From positions 1 through 27,492 of the forward strand of contig JAGNLA010000019.1 of NCBI GenBank assembly GCA_017999835.1: DNA of 27,492 bases, in the 5' to 3' direction. The notes under the pieces are model-generated. The model saw only the letters and a program-made list of their open reading frames with translations, was not told the origin of the DNA and made no database searches. The translations under genes were made by a program, and so were the position numbers. Source of the DNA: Caldisericia bacterium (GTDB lineage Bacteria > Caldisericota > Caldisericia > JAAYUI01). Numbering within the stretch: the first letter of the stretch is position 1; every line of letters begins with the position of its first letter. Below are positions 16,744 through 25,498 of this stretch, piece after piece.

Positions 16744-19188
16744 TTATTTGGGCAGTTTCTTCAGGTTGACAGCAAGCAGTTTGTTGCCAGAGGCAACAAA
16801 ACATATGTCGCCTACTTTGCTCAGGAGTGTTGCCTTGTCGTACTTTAACAGCGTCTTGCCAGTTGCCAGGTCGTTGAAAAGAACACCTCCACCACTGATA
16901 ATAATTGTCGAATCATGAAGGTATATGCTAGATACTCTCTTGTCGTAAGACCAGAGTTTCTTGAGGGTTTTTGCATCGTAGACACCGGTGTAGTCTGAGT
17001 ATGGTATTACGTACTCCATGCCTTCAAAGATCTCTCTTTGGCAGACAAGGTATTTGTCAAATTTTATGCCTTTGATGTAGGTGCTGTAGTATTCATCATT
17101 TGGTTTATGAGGTTTGATGCCGATTTTTTTGATGGTTTTATCGTCAAGAGTGTCGCTGTTAGGTACGTAATAATCTTGAGCTTTTTGCAGTAATACTGCA
17201 CTTGCTGGCACATCCGTTTCCTTGACTGATATGGATTTTCCAGTTTCAGTGTCTACTTCGTCGATGTGAAAAATCTCGCCGTAATCCGTTGATTCTTTTG
17301 ACATAACGTAAAGTTTTGATCTGTATCTTTTGATGTTTTCAAAATCTAGACCTTCCTTTTTTATGAACAAAGGTGTAATCTTGCCGTTTTTATCAACGAG
17401 ATAACGGTTCTTTTCGATTCCTTTCACTTTCGAACATTCAAAAGTAACATACAGGTAAAGACCTTCTGACAAGTCATACACACAAGCGCCACATTCTCCA
17501 ATCTGGTCATTGGATAATGTTGTTTCAAAAGCAATCAATTTGTCAAAGGATATTGGTCTGTCTTGTTTTACTGAACCATCAGCCGTATCGATGTCTTTGG
17601 TGCTTGCAATGGAGTGAAGAGTCAGGGTACCGTTGTCAAAAGCATAAATCCTGAAGTTGCCTTTTGGTATTTCCCAAAGTTTTTTTCCGGTTAACTTTTC
17701 CAGACACGTGTAGAAATATGCATTGTTGTCTTTTCTCATCACCAGAACCCTGTCGTCGAATACCCAGAAATATGAGTAAGGTATGCCAGGAAAACTGGTT
17801 GGTTCGAGTGTCCATCCTTTTGGAGTCTCCCATAACATCTTTTTCAATGTGCAGGCATAAACTTTTCCAGCAGCAATGTTTGGATAGTTTGAGACATAAA
17901 TGTTGTCATTTGGGTATAACCTTTGCAAACGGGTTCTTGATGGAGACTCGAACATACTGTCTGTTATAATAGAGCCGGGAACATCGCATTGTACATAATC
18001 TTTTACAATAGAATAGTTTCTCTGTTGCGCAAAGTCATAGCTTGTGCCAAAGTCAAGTTTCTTTGTGATCTGGCCAGTTGCTATGTCTGCTATTGACCAT
18101 TTGCTGCCAATCATCAGATACAAAGTTGCATCAATGACATCCAATCCGCTTGAGCCATCCATGTTTGTTTGCCAAAGTTTTTTCTTCTCAGAAAGATCAA
18201 CGCCAATGTATGCATCGTTTCTGCAATCCATGAAACAAGCATATTTATCAATGATGAAAGGTGAATCCGAGACAGGAGTTTCCGATTCCATTGACCATTC
18301 TTGCGTGCCTGTCTGAAGGTCGAAGCAGTAAAAATAGTCTTTTGATTTCGAAATTTCTTCGCCTGAGCAAGGTTGAGTTCCAAAATACACCTTGCCATTT
18401 GAAACAGTTGGCAGGGAAACAAAATTTACAGTTTCAAATTGCCACAGCTTCTTTCCGTCCTGGACATCTAGGTAGAACAAGGTTCTGCTAGAACAACATA
18501 ATAGTTTGTCATCCGATATGCACATATTGTGTGGATTGATAAACCCTTTCAATTCCCAAATTTGTTTTCCTGTTTTAACGTTGTAGCAATGCAGAATGTC
18601 ATCATCCGTAATAAAAATAATTGACTCCCCTACAGCTGCTATTTCTGAATCTAAATTAGGTGAGTTGAAGATTTGGCAAAGTTTATCCCCAGTTTCAATA
18701 TCGTAACAGACGATATCAGATTTAGAGTCAATGCTCAAAACGTCACTAATAAAAATGAAATCATCTGTTGCTACTAGCTCATAGTAATCTATGCCGTAGA
18801 ACACACATTTATTATCCCAATATTTCTTTCCGGTCTTTGCGTCAAAACAGGAAAGCTTGCTGTAATCAGCATTGGGTTCATGACTTATAACAAAAACCTT
18901 CCCTTTGTCAACAAGCATTTTCAGTTCTTGATCGGTACCAACCTTGTATCTCCATGCGACGATGTCGTCGGCAGAGCCTATAATTTCAGGTTCTTCCTCG
19001 GAAATTGTTGGAGTGACTGCCTCGGTCGGGGTTTCTGGAGTTTTTGTCTCTTCAACTGCTTTTGTCTCTTCGACGGTTTTGGTAGCAACCGGTTTCTTTG
19101 ATTCCTTTGCCGGTTCCTTGTCCGAACCGCAACCGATGCAAACCACTATCAAGGCTATTGCCAGAATGCTGCAAACAACTTTTCTCAT
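16744..19188 (-). CDS. PQQ-like propeller lipoprotein (814 aa)
   Basis: A lipid-anchored exported protein. The signal ends in VVCIGC, with Cys20 as the probable lipidation site (the -3 position is Cys, slightly off consensus). A Glu/Thr/Pro/Lys-rich linker (about 21-75) spaces the domain from the membrane. The rest is one long set of propeller blades of PQQ_2 type, for example CFDAKTGKKYWDN, CYDIETGDKLCQI, CYNVKTGKQIWELKG and CLEKLTGKKLWEIPKG, ending in LLAVNLKKLPK. It may contain two propellers, since one ring usually needs about 350-400 residues. GGGAGG precedes the ATG. It follows the 406-residue propeller lipoprotein by 36 bases in the same direction, likely in one operon. No catalytic residues seen; scaffold or binding role inferred. 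Confidence 0.83.
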   Translation of the reverse strand: MRKVVCSILAIALIVVCIGCGSDKEPAKESKKPVATKTVEETKAVEETKTPETPTEAVTPTISEEEPEIIGSADDIVAWRYKVGTDQELKMLVDKGKVFVISHEPNADYSKLSCFDAKTGKKYWDNKCVFYGIDYYELVATDDFIFISDVLSIDSKSDIVCYDIETGDKLCQIFNSPNLDSEIAAVGESIIFITDDDILHCYNVKTGKQIWELKGFINPHNMCISDDKLLCCSSRTLFYLDVQDGKKLWQFETVNFVSLPTVSNGKVYFGTQPCSGEEISKSKDYFYCFDLQTGTQEWSMESETPVSDSPFIIDKYACFMDCRNDAYIGVDLSEKKKLWQTNMDGSSGLDVIDATLYLMIGSKWSIADIATGQITKKLDFGTSYDFAQQRNYSIVKDYVQCDVPGSIITDSMFESPSRTRLQRLYPNDNIYVSNYPNIAAGKVYACTLKKMLWETPKGWTLEPTSFPGIPYSYFWVFDDRVLVMRKDNNAYFYTCLEKLTGKKLWEIPKGNFRIYAFDNGTLTLHSIASTKDIDTADGSVKQDRPISFDKLIAFETTLSNDQIGECGACVYDLSEGLYLYVTFECSKVKGIEKNRYLVDKNGKITPLFIKKEGLDFENIKRYRSKLYVMSKESTDYGEIFHIDEVDTETGKSISVKETDVPASAVLLQKAQDYYVPNSDTLDDKTIKKIGIKPHKPNDEYYSTYIKGIKFDKYLVCQREIFEGMEYVIPYSDYTGVYDAKTLKKLWSYDKRVSSIYLHDSTIIISGGGVLFNDLATGKTLLKYDKATLLSKVGDICFVASGNKLLAVNLKKLPK

Positions 19189-19224
19189 CTTTTCCTCCCT
19201 AAAATGATTGTCAAATTTTTTTGT

Positions 19225-20445
19225 CTACGGCTGTTTTTTGTCCGACTTTTTCCTGACGTCGTCAGCTGGGTTGACCTGCTGTCCACCTGTAGAATACTTC
19301 ACAAGCCTACCCTGATCGGTGAGGACGTAGAACGCCTCGTCGGTGACAGCCGGGTGGGAGCTGACCGGTTCGTCGTACCAGTCATGCCAGATCCATTTTG
19401 CATCCAACTGGTTAGCAATGCAGAAAAAACGTCCGGTGTCTTCAAGGTCGGGTGCAGTAAACCAGATGTATTTTGGTGTCACAATTGGAGCAGAAGACAA
19501 TGGCAAATTGATTTTGTGGTAGAAAACATAATGGGTGATGTCGTTAATCTGGAAACCAAGAATTTCACCACTCTTGGTGCCGATAGCCAACATGTTCAGA
19601 TAGAAAGCTGCCCCTGTTGTAAATGGTTGCTCGAGGTTTGGCACCCTGTCCCAGCCAGAACCGCTTTTGGAATAAAATAGATCATTTGTGTAGGTTTGGA
19701 GGAGTGTACCTGTGTTGCCGTCAAGTTTGTTGAGCCTGCCGTCAACGACAAAGATGTCTGATCTGGTGCAGCAGACAGGAGCAATTATCTCCCTGTCAAA
19801 ATCCTTTTCCCAGACTTTTTCCCCTGTTTCAGGCGTCACAGCCAGCAGTTTCTTGCCAGCGACCATGAACATGTGCATCTGAATGGTTGGTGTCTGGGTG
19901 AATTCCACACCATATGTTTTGGCAAAGATTTGCGCACCTTTTGATTCCTCAAAACAGTAGAGTGTTTTTGCCGTGCAAACCCATAGTCTGCCATCCCCAA
20001 AAACTGGCCAACCGACAGCGTTTGAGTCCAGGTCACTTGACCAGACGACATCACCGGAGTTGATATCCAGGCAGAAAACCGCAGGTGAGCCGTCGGCAAC
20101 ATAAACCTTGTTAGCCCCAATAACAGGTTGCATCGCCTTGGTCGATTTCATCTCGCGTTTCCAGACCGTCTGGCTTGTGTTGCCGTCAATGCACTGCAAC
20201 ATGCCTGACTCGTCAGCAACTATTACCACACCACCGGCTATCACAGGTGAAGACTTGGAGTAGGCCGGGAGTTTTACGTCCCACAGTTTTTTAAGCGGCG
20301 GTTCCGGGCAAGTCATGGTCATGCTTGTTCCGTAATATGTGCCAAGCGGGGATTTCCAGCTTGATGTTTTTTCAGTGTCTATTGCTTGTCTACCGCAGGA
20401 GACAAGCAGCAATGCTGCCATAGCAACAATCGAGATTCTTTTCAT
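19225..20445 (-). CDS. PQQ-like propeller lipoprotein, BamB-sized (406 aa)
   Basis: The signal peptide ends in the lipobox LLVSC, with Cys17 lipidated. Residues about 50-385 form a propeller of PQQ_2 type, with blades such as LQCIDGNTSQTVWKRE, VFCLDINSGDVVWSSD, LLAVTPETGEKVWEKD and LNKLDGNTGTLLQTY. Length and layout equal those of BamB, the lipoprotein of the outer-membrane assembly machine, but the family is broad and identity as BamB cannot be claimed. The C-terminus is charged (KKSDKKQP). AGGTGG lies 9 bases before the ATG. It comes 16 bases after the aminotransferase-like gene and 36 bases before the 814-residue lipoprotein, so it sits mid-operon. Confidence 0.82.
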   Translation of the reverse strand: MKRISIVAMAALLLVSCGRQAIDTEKTSSWKSPLGTYYGTSMTMTCPEPPLKKLWDVKLPAYSKSSPVIAGGVVIVADESGMLQCIDGNTSQTVWKREMKSTKAMQPVIGANKVYVADGSPAVFCLDINSGDVVWSSDLDSNAVGWPVFGDGRLWVCTAKTLYCFEESKGAQIFAKTYGVEFTQTPTIQMHMFMVAGKKLLAVTPETGEKVWEKDFDREIIAPVCCTRSDIFVVDGRLNKLDGNTGTLLQTYTNDLFYSKSGSGWDRVPNLEQPFTTGAAFYLNMLAIGTKSGEILGFQINDITHYVFYHKINLPLSSAPIVTPKYIWFTAPDLEDTGRFFCIANQLDAKWIWHDWYDEPVSSHPAVTDEAFYVLTDQGRLVKYSTGGQQVNPADDVRKKSDKKQP

Positions 20446-20461
20446 TTTTTCACACCACCTG

Positions 20462-21571
20462 TCAAGAATACAGAATGCTAGTCAACGAAGTTGCAAAATA
20501 CTCAATGTCTGACTGAGAGTTGAGGTAGCCGGCTGAGACCCTGATTGCGCCGTCTGGGAAGGATGAGAGATTCTCGTGAATGCCTTTGTTTGAGCACAAG
20601 CCATTACCGACAATTATGTCATACCTCTCCTCAAGGAGACGGGCGATTACGTTTGGTGGAAGAAACTTGCTTACAAAAGACATTGTCGCAACACTTTCGT
20701 TGGAATCGGGTTCGAGGATCTTTACACGCTTGCATAGTTCAAGAGAACCAAACATCGCCTCTCTTATTTGTTTGTCATGCTGCCTTATTTTACCCAGATC
20801 ATGATTAAGTATGAATTTAAATGCGGCAGAGAGACCGGCAAAACCGATGATGTTTGGAGTTTCGTCTTCAATGGCTTCCGAAAAAGACCTTGTTGGTCTG
20901 ACAAGCATTGATGGGTTTTTCATCGATTCCGAGTCTACATAAACTAAGCCGGTTCCGGTTGGGCCGTAAAGGAATTTGTGTCCAGAGATCACAGCGCAAC
21001 TTATCCCCGATCTTTTGAAATCGATAGGCATCCTGCCTGCTGTCTGGCTGGCGTCCAGGAGGAAGATGGTGTGGTTGTCGCTGGCAAGCTTGGATATCTC
21101 ATCTATAGGGATGACCGCCCCTGTGACGTTGTTTGAGTGTGACAGCGCGACCATTCTGGCGCCGTAAATGGCTTTCTTAAGGGCGCTCATTGAAACGCCA
21201 TGCTTTTTTTCGTATGGAACCCTGACAACGCTTATGCCATGTTTTTCCATCTCTCTTGCGGCATGTAGTATCGGAACAGGATCAGTTTCGCAGACAACAA
21301 GCTTGTCACCAGGTTCGAGGAATGTTGACATCAGGCAGTCAATCCCTCTTGATGCGCTTGAGGTTAGCATGATGTTTTCATGCTTGACACCAAAAAGCTC
21401 TGCAGCTGATTTTTTCAGATTGGTTATTATTTTTGTTATGTGCTTTTGCTTGTTGTTGAGGTAACCATCACCTGGCACTACATCAAGTTCAGAAATTGTC
21501 GTGCATACCGCTTCAATGACTTCTTTGGGTTTCGGGTAGGTGCTGTTTGCATTGTCCAGGTAGATAGACAT
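20462..21571 (-). CDS. Class V aminotransferase, cysteine desulfurase-like (369 aa)
   Basis: A PLP enzyme of the NifS-like superfamily, close to the TIGR01977 'cysteine desulfurase family protein' group, whose N-terminus IYLDNANSTYPKPKEV it shares. The PLP lysine is Lys199 in SGHKFLYGPTGTG, the pyridine-binding Asp is Asp173 (LLDASQTAG), and the candidate persulfide Cys is Cys326 in VGNGLCSNKGIH. GAIRVSAGYLN (Arg344) is the substrate-carboxylate region. The His that usually stacks on PLP (in E-H-x-x-V) appears as Thr in CETDPVPI. Start: ATG 21571 overlaps the stop of the upstream gene by one base (TGATG), with GGAG 10 bases before; an ATG at 21595 has no such support. Its place ahead of two lipoproteins gives no clear pathway. 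Confidence 0.85.
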   Translation of the reverse strand: MSIYLDNANSTYPKPKEVIEAVCTTISELDVVPGDGYLNNKQKHITKIITNLKKSAAELFGVKHENIMLTSSASRGIDCLMSTFLEPGDKLVVCETDPVPILHAAREMEKHGISVVRVPYEKKHGVSMSALKKAIYGARMVALSHSNNVTGAVIPIDEISKLASDNHTIFLLDASQTAGRMPIDFKRSGISCAVISGHKFLYGPTGTGLVYVDSESMKNPSMLVRPTRSFSEAIEDETPNIIGFAGLSAAFKFILNHDLGKIRQHDKQIREAMFGSLELCKRVKILEPDSNESVATMSFVSKFLPPNVIARLLEERYDIIVGNGLCSNKGIHENLSSFPDGAIRVSAGYLNSQSDIEYFATSLTSILYS

Positions 21572-22101
21572 CAGATCAACGCTCCAACCAGCCATAAAAT
21601 GGCAATATATATCAAGGATGAAAATATAATGGTCATAAATGGCGATTTGGCGTTCACCCTTTTGATTTTTATGTTCGGAAAAATTTTGGCAAGCATGGCG
21701 TTGAGCTTGTCAGCTTCTGGGTATGATCTGGTATCGACGCCTATCGATCGTTTGCCGTTGACCCTGAAAATCTGCCATGTTTGTTTACCTTCTTTGTAGT
21801 TGATTATATAGATTGATTTAGTATCGTTTCTGTCAATTTTTACTTTCCCCTTTTGGATGTATCCTTCGATAGAATCGGCTGTTACTTCTTGATAAAATTC
21901 AGGCTTGAATGCGGGCATCAGATAAAACGCAACACCTACGAGTACACCAAGCGATACGATGATGGTTATGTATGCGTTGAGTAGCCCAAGGTTTTCAAAA
22001 AAGCTGGCAGTTGTAAAAACCGCAAGCGTCAAAGCGATGCCGTAAAAGGCAAGTTCAATGAGAACAGTTTTGTTTGGTTCGAATGGAAATACTTTTTTCA
22101 C
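21571..22101 (-). CDS. Small membrane protein of unknown family (176 aa)
   Basis: I do not recognise the family. Starting from GTG 22101 the protein opens with KKVFPFEPNKTVLIEL. Two transmembrane helices follow close together (about residues 15-37 and 43-62), then a soluble part of about 90 residues rich in beta strands (YIQKGKVKIDRNDTKSIYII, GKQTWQIFRVNG). A C-terminal helix (FMTIIFSSLIYIAILWLVG) completes it. The layout resembles small PH-like/YcxB-like membrane proteins. The open frame extends to TTG 22137, but that codon lies inside a good -35 box and lacks a ribosome binding site, whereas GTG 22101 follows a -10 by 7 bases. It is first in the operon and overlaps the next start by one base. 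Confidence 0.6.
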   Translation of the reverse strand: MKKVFPFEPNKTVLIELAFYGIALTLAVFTTASFFENLGLLNAYITIIVSLGVLVGVAFYLMPAFKPEFYQEVTADSIEGYIQKGKVKIDRNDTKSIYIINYKEGKQTWQIFRVNGKRSIGVDTRSYPEADKLNAMLAKIFPNIKIKRVNAKSPFMTIIFSSLIYIAILWLVGALI

Positions 22102-22108
22102 ATGTTTA

Positions 22109-22137
22109 ATCTTATGAAATATTTTAACGGTTGGCAA
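22109..22137 (-). promoter_or_regulatory. Leaderless-type promoter of the 22101-16744 operon
   Basis: Minus-strand -35 TTGCCA (22132-22137), 17-base spacer, -10 TAAGAT (22109-22114), then 7 bases to GTG 22101. Its -35 box is only 3 bases from the divergent smc -35 box. Confidence 0.5.
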
Positions 22138-22140
22138 GCG

Positions 22141-22168
22141 TTGAAATTGGTCACAAAATACATATAAA
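22141..22168 (+). promoter_or_regulatory. Leaderless-type promoter of smc
   Basis: -35 TTGAAA (22141-22146), 16-base spacer, -10 TATAAA (22163-22168), then 9 bases to ATG 22178. No purine-rich ribosome binding site lies between them, so the transcript probably starts at or within a few bases of the start codon. Confidence 0.6.
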
Positions 22169-22177
22169 AGTTATCCT

Positions 22178-25100
22178 ATGTCAATTGAAAGCATCAGGAT
22201 CAGAGGCTTTAAAACGTTCTGCGATCCTGTGACCATAAGTTTTTCACACAGACTGACAGGCATTGTCGGCCCAAACGGATCAGGCAAGAGTAACCTGGTG
22301 GATGCCATCAGATGGGGCATTGGCGAACATTTGCCAAGACTTCTGAGGATCAGCTCACCACAGGACGTAATCTTTGCCGGTTTGGGCGAGAGAAGACCGC
22401 TGTCAATGGCTGAAGTTTCAATCATGCTTGACAACAGTTCTAGCAAATATCCTCAGGACAGCCCGAAAGTAGAGATTCTCAGGCGTGTGTACCGCGATGG
22501 AGAAAATGAATACCTAATAAACGGCCAGAGGGCAAGAGTCAGGGATGTTGAGGATCTTTTCAGGGGAACCGGTCTTGGCAAGCAGACCTACTCGGTCGTT
22601 GGGCAAGGCGAGGTTGACCAGGTGCTGTCATCCACGCCAGCCGAAAGACTACAGGTGATGGAAGAGCTTGCCGGTGTCGACGTTCTTCGTTCAACCAAAC
22701 GTCAGGTCGAGCAAAAACTCGAAAAATCCAGGCAGTCGATGAGAGAGATTGACGCCCACATCAGCGAGCAGCAGCACCAGTATGAGAAGCTTGCCATCCA
22801 GGCAGAGGTTCTTGAGAAATACAAGCAGATAAAGGAACGCAACGAGTGGGCAAAAAACCAGCTCCTGCTTGTTCACCTGCGTACGCACAACAATGAGCTT
22901 GAGGTGTTGCGTTCAAAACAAAAAATGGCCGAAACAAAGTTTGCCGAAGCCCAGCAAGAGCTGGAAAAACTCGAGAGTTCACCTGAGCCAACGACAAATC
23001 TTGTTGAAATCGAAAAAGAACAGGAAAAGATAAAGGATGAGAGAGAAGAAGCTCTTGTCACCCAGAGCCGAACCAGCAACGAACTCGAGCACAAGCGCAA
23101 CCGTAAAGAACAGGCTGGCGAGGAACTGAGCAAGCTTGGAATAGAGTTGGAAACGCTCGGCAGACGTGTACCTGCCAGCCAGAAGAATCTTGAAACCATG
23201 GGGCTTGAGACTGAAAAGCTCGAGCTGGCTGTCAAAAATGCTCAGGAAGGGCTTGGCAAGACCGAGGCGCAAAGAGTCGACCAAGGCGATGATATGCAAA
23301 CAAGGCGAAAACTCCAGTCCGAGCTGGACAGCGCCAAGAAAATTGCTGACGAATCAAGGTCAAGGCTGGCCTCAGTTCAATCCCAGATAACGGTTTCAGC
23401 CGAAAGAGAACGAGGAGTTTCCCAGCGTCTTCGGGACCTTGCCCAGCTTGAATTTGAACCTGTTGCTGACACCAGTCAGATTGAAACAGAGCTTACTAAG
23501 CTTACCGAACAAAAAACCGAGCTGGAAGCCGATCTGGCACATGTTTCAGCAATGGCTACCGAAATTGAATCGGAATTTGCCACCTGCAGCGCTGAGGTCA
23601 GGTCTCTCAAAACCCAGCTTGAAAAGCAAAAAAATCTGCTTTCTGGTGTGAAGTTCCAGCCGTCAAAGTCAGGTTTAGTCACAATCCCTGAGAGGATTGA
23701 CCTTTCAAGGTATTCAGAAACCGACAAAAATCTTATCACAACGACACTGGACTGGATTGTTTCTGACCAAAGCCAGATAAGCCAGGCTCTGTTAGTGATC
23801 CCTAAAGGTACTGATACGGCCATTGTTACTGGTGATTTTACGGTTAGTCTTTATGACAGCGTTGCCCAGGCTTTGGAAGGTGGAGACAGGATAAACCTGA
23901 CAAGGGACGGTTTTATTGTCGTTTCTGGCATTGTGTTCCTCGCCCATGAAAAAGTGACCGAATCCTCGGTAAAATCGGCAATAACCAAACTTGAGCGTGA
24001 CGTACAGGGTCTTGAGGCAAAGTCCGGGAGTCTGGCTGAAAGCCTGAACAACAAAAAAGATGACAAGGCAAAGATTTCTGCCAGTTTGGACAGCCTTCGA
24101 AAAAAAGAACTTGAACTGTCCAGCTTTATAGCCTCAGCAAAAGCAAAATCCGAGTCAGCCAGAAGACAGGCAGAGCAAAAAGCCCAGGAAACTGAAAAAC
24201 TCGCTCTGTCACTTGAAGGTTTGAAGTTGGAATTGGCAAGGCTTGAGCAGGACAGGGAGCGATTTTTGTCTGAACTGCAAAAAAACCTTGAAGCTGTCAG
24301 ACTCAAAGGCTCTGAGCTTGCCGAGTTTGATAACCAAAGGCTCAAACGTCAGGAAGAGAATGTTCTCATTGAAAGAACAATAGCAGGTGCAAGAGAGCAG
24401 CTCCTGGAGGCTCAAAAAAACCTTGAGGATTGGTTACGAAAAATAGAAGAAGCCAAAAAAGCCATTCAAACTGACACGGACAGACAGGAAGAGTGCAAAA
24501 CACAGATTGCTGCACTTGAGGAAGAGCTCAAAAATCTTGAACAGGGCATAATTGATACCGAGCGAATGTTTAACAGCGCAAAGATGACCATAATCCGCAC
24601 CGAGCGCGTGGAAAAAGAGATAGCCGAGAAGAAAGACGAGGTCATGGCTCTCTCGGAAAAACGTGCCAACACCTCCAAGGCGGTTCGTGGAAAGATGACC
24701 AGACTCAGCCAAGAGCTGCATCAAATCGAGCTCGAATCAGTTGAGCTGAAGGTAAAGCGAGAGAACGTAATCGCTCAGATAGCTGAAGCCGGTGGTTCGC
24801 TGGACATGCCGATTGAGACGACTGACATCGAAGAGCTGAAAGCTGAGGTTTCAAACACCACGCGCCAACTTGCCGAATACGGCGTTGTCAACATGTCAGC
24901 AAAAGACGACGCAATGTCAGCAAAAGACCGCATGAATTTTATGCAGGGTCAGCTGGAAGACATCGCCCAGTCCGAGGTAAACCTCAAGGCAGCCCTTACA
25001 GAGGTTGAAGCACGAATAAAAAACACATTCGAGGAGCTTTACCGCTCAGTTGAGCAGCATTTCAGAAGATTGGCAGATGTGCTTTTCCCGGGTGCAGTTG

Positions 25101-25480
25101 GCAATCTCAAGAGGATGTACTCGGAATCTGGTGAGACCGAAGGCGTCGAGGTTGAGTTCATGCTTCCAGGCAGAAGGGTAAAAGGTTTGCATGCACTCTC
25201 GGGCGGCGAAAAAACTCTTGGTGCCATGGCTCTCTTGTTTGCATTCTTCAAAACTAGGAGCTCACCTTTTTGTATTCTCGATGAGGTTGACGCAGCCCTT
25301 GACGACAACAACATCGACCGTTTCACAAGACTCCTCGACAGCGAAGCCCACGAGACACAGTTTGTCATCATCACGCACAACAAGGAAACCATGCGCAACT
25401 GTGACGCTTTGTATGGCATAACGCTGGATGCAAGCGGAACCTCAAAGGTCATTTCAGTCAAGCTTGACGCGCCGGCGTGA
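22178..25480 (+). CDS. smc: Chromosome segregation ATPase SMC (1100 aa)
   Basis: The ring-forming ATPase that compacts and helps segregate chromosomes, normally with ScpA/ScpB, which are not in this window. The N-terminal half-head has Walker A GPNGSGKS (31-38) followed by DAIRWGIGEH and DVIFAG. Two long coiled coils (about 165-485 and 595-900), rich in Glu, Lys, Leu and Gln, flank a hinge at about 490-592. The C-terminal half-head has the signature LSGGEKTLGAMALL (about 1007-1020) and Walker B FCILDEVDAALDDNN (Asp1035, Glu1036). The hinge is only about 100 residues and weakly conserved, and the protein is some 80 residues shorter than typical SMC. The start has no ribosome binding site but a promoter ends 9 bases before it. 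The fumarase genes follow 18 bases downstream. Confidence 0.93.
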   Translation: MSIESIRIRGFKTFCDPVTISFSHRLTGIVGPNGSGKSNLVDAIRWGIGEHLPRLLRISSPQDVIFAGLGERRPLSMAEVSIMLDNSSSKYPQDSPKVEILRRVYRDGENEYLINGQRARVRDVEDLFRGTGLGKQTYSVVGQGEVDQVLSSTPAERLQVMEELAGVDVLRSTKRQVEQKLEKSRQSMREIDAHISEQQHQYEKLAIQAEVLEKYKQIKERNEWAKNQLLLVHLRTHNNELEVLRSKQKMAETKFAEAQQELEKLESSPEPTTNLVEIEKEQEKIKDEREEALVTQSRTSNELEHKRNRKEQAGEELSKLGIELETLGRRVPASQKNLETMGLETEKLELAVKNAQEGLGKTEAQRVDQGDDMQTRRKLQSELDSAKKIADESRSRLASVQSQITVSAERERGVSQRLRDLAQLEFEPVADTSQIETELTKLTEQKTELEADLAHVSAMATEIESEFATCSAEVRSLKTQLEKQKNLLSGVKFQPSKSGLVTIPERIDLSRYSETDKNLITTTLDWIVSDQSQISQALLVIPKGTDTAIVTGDFTVSLYDSVAQALEGGDRINLTRDGFIVVSGIVFLAHEKVTESSVKSAITKLERDVQGLEAKSGSLAESLNNKKDDKAKISASLDSLRKKELELSSFIASAKAKSESARRQAEQKAQETEKLALSLEGLKLELARLEQDRERFLSELQKNLEAVRLKGSELAEFDNQRLKRQEENVLIERTIAGAREQLLEAQKNLEDWLRKIEEAKKAIQTDTDRQEECKTQIAALEEELKNLEQGIIDTERMFNSAKMTIIRTERVEKEIAEKKDEVMALSEKRANTSKAVRGKMTRLSQELHQIELESVELKVKRENVIAQIAEAGGSLDMPIETTDIEELKAEVSNTTRQLAEYGVVNMSAKDDAMSAKDRMNFMQGQLEDIAQSEVNLKAALTEVEARIKNTFEELYRSVEQHFRRLADVLFPGAVGNLKRMYSESGETEGVEVEFMLPGRRVKGLHALSGGEKTLGAMALLFAFFKTRSSPFCILDEVDAALDDNNIDRFTRLLDSEAHETQFVIITHNKETMRNCDALYGITLDASGTSKVISVKLDAPA

Positions 25481-25491
25481 CGGTTTACCAT
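25464..25491 (+). promoter_or_regulatory. Internal leaderless-type promoter of the fumarase genes
   Basis: -35 TTGACG (25464-25469) lies in the last codons of smc, a 16-base spacer follows, then -10 TACCAT (25486-25491) and 7 bases to GTG 25499. No ribosome binding site precedes the GTG. It would let fumarase be made independently of smc. Confidence 0.45.
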
Positions 25492-25498
25492 CTAGCTT

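Noticed and set aside
22873-23235. A long frame antisense to smc, rich in serine and phenylalanine
   Set aside because: Its serine/leucine-rich composition is that expected from the reverse complement of coiled-coil Glu/Lys codons; several such frames lie opposite smc.
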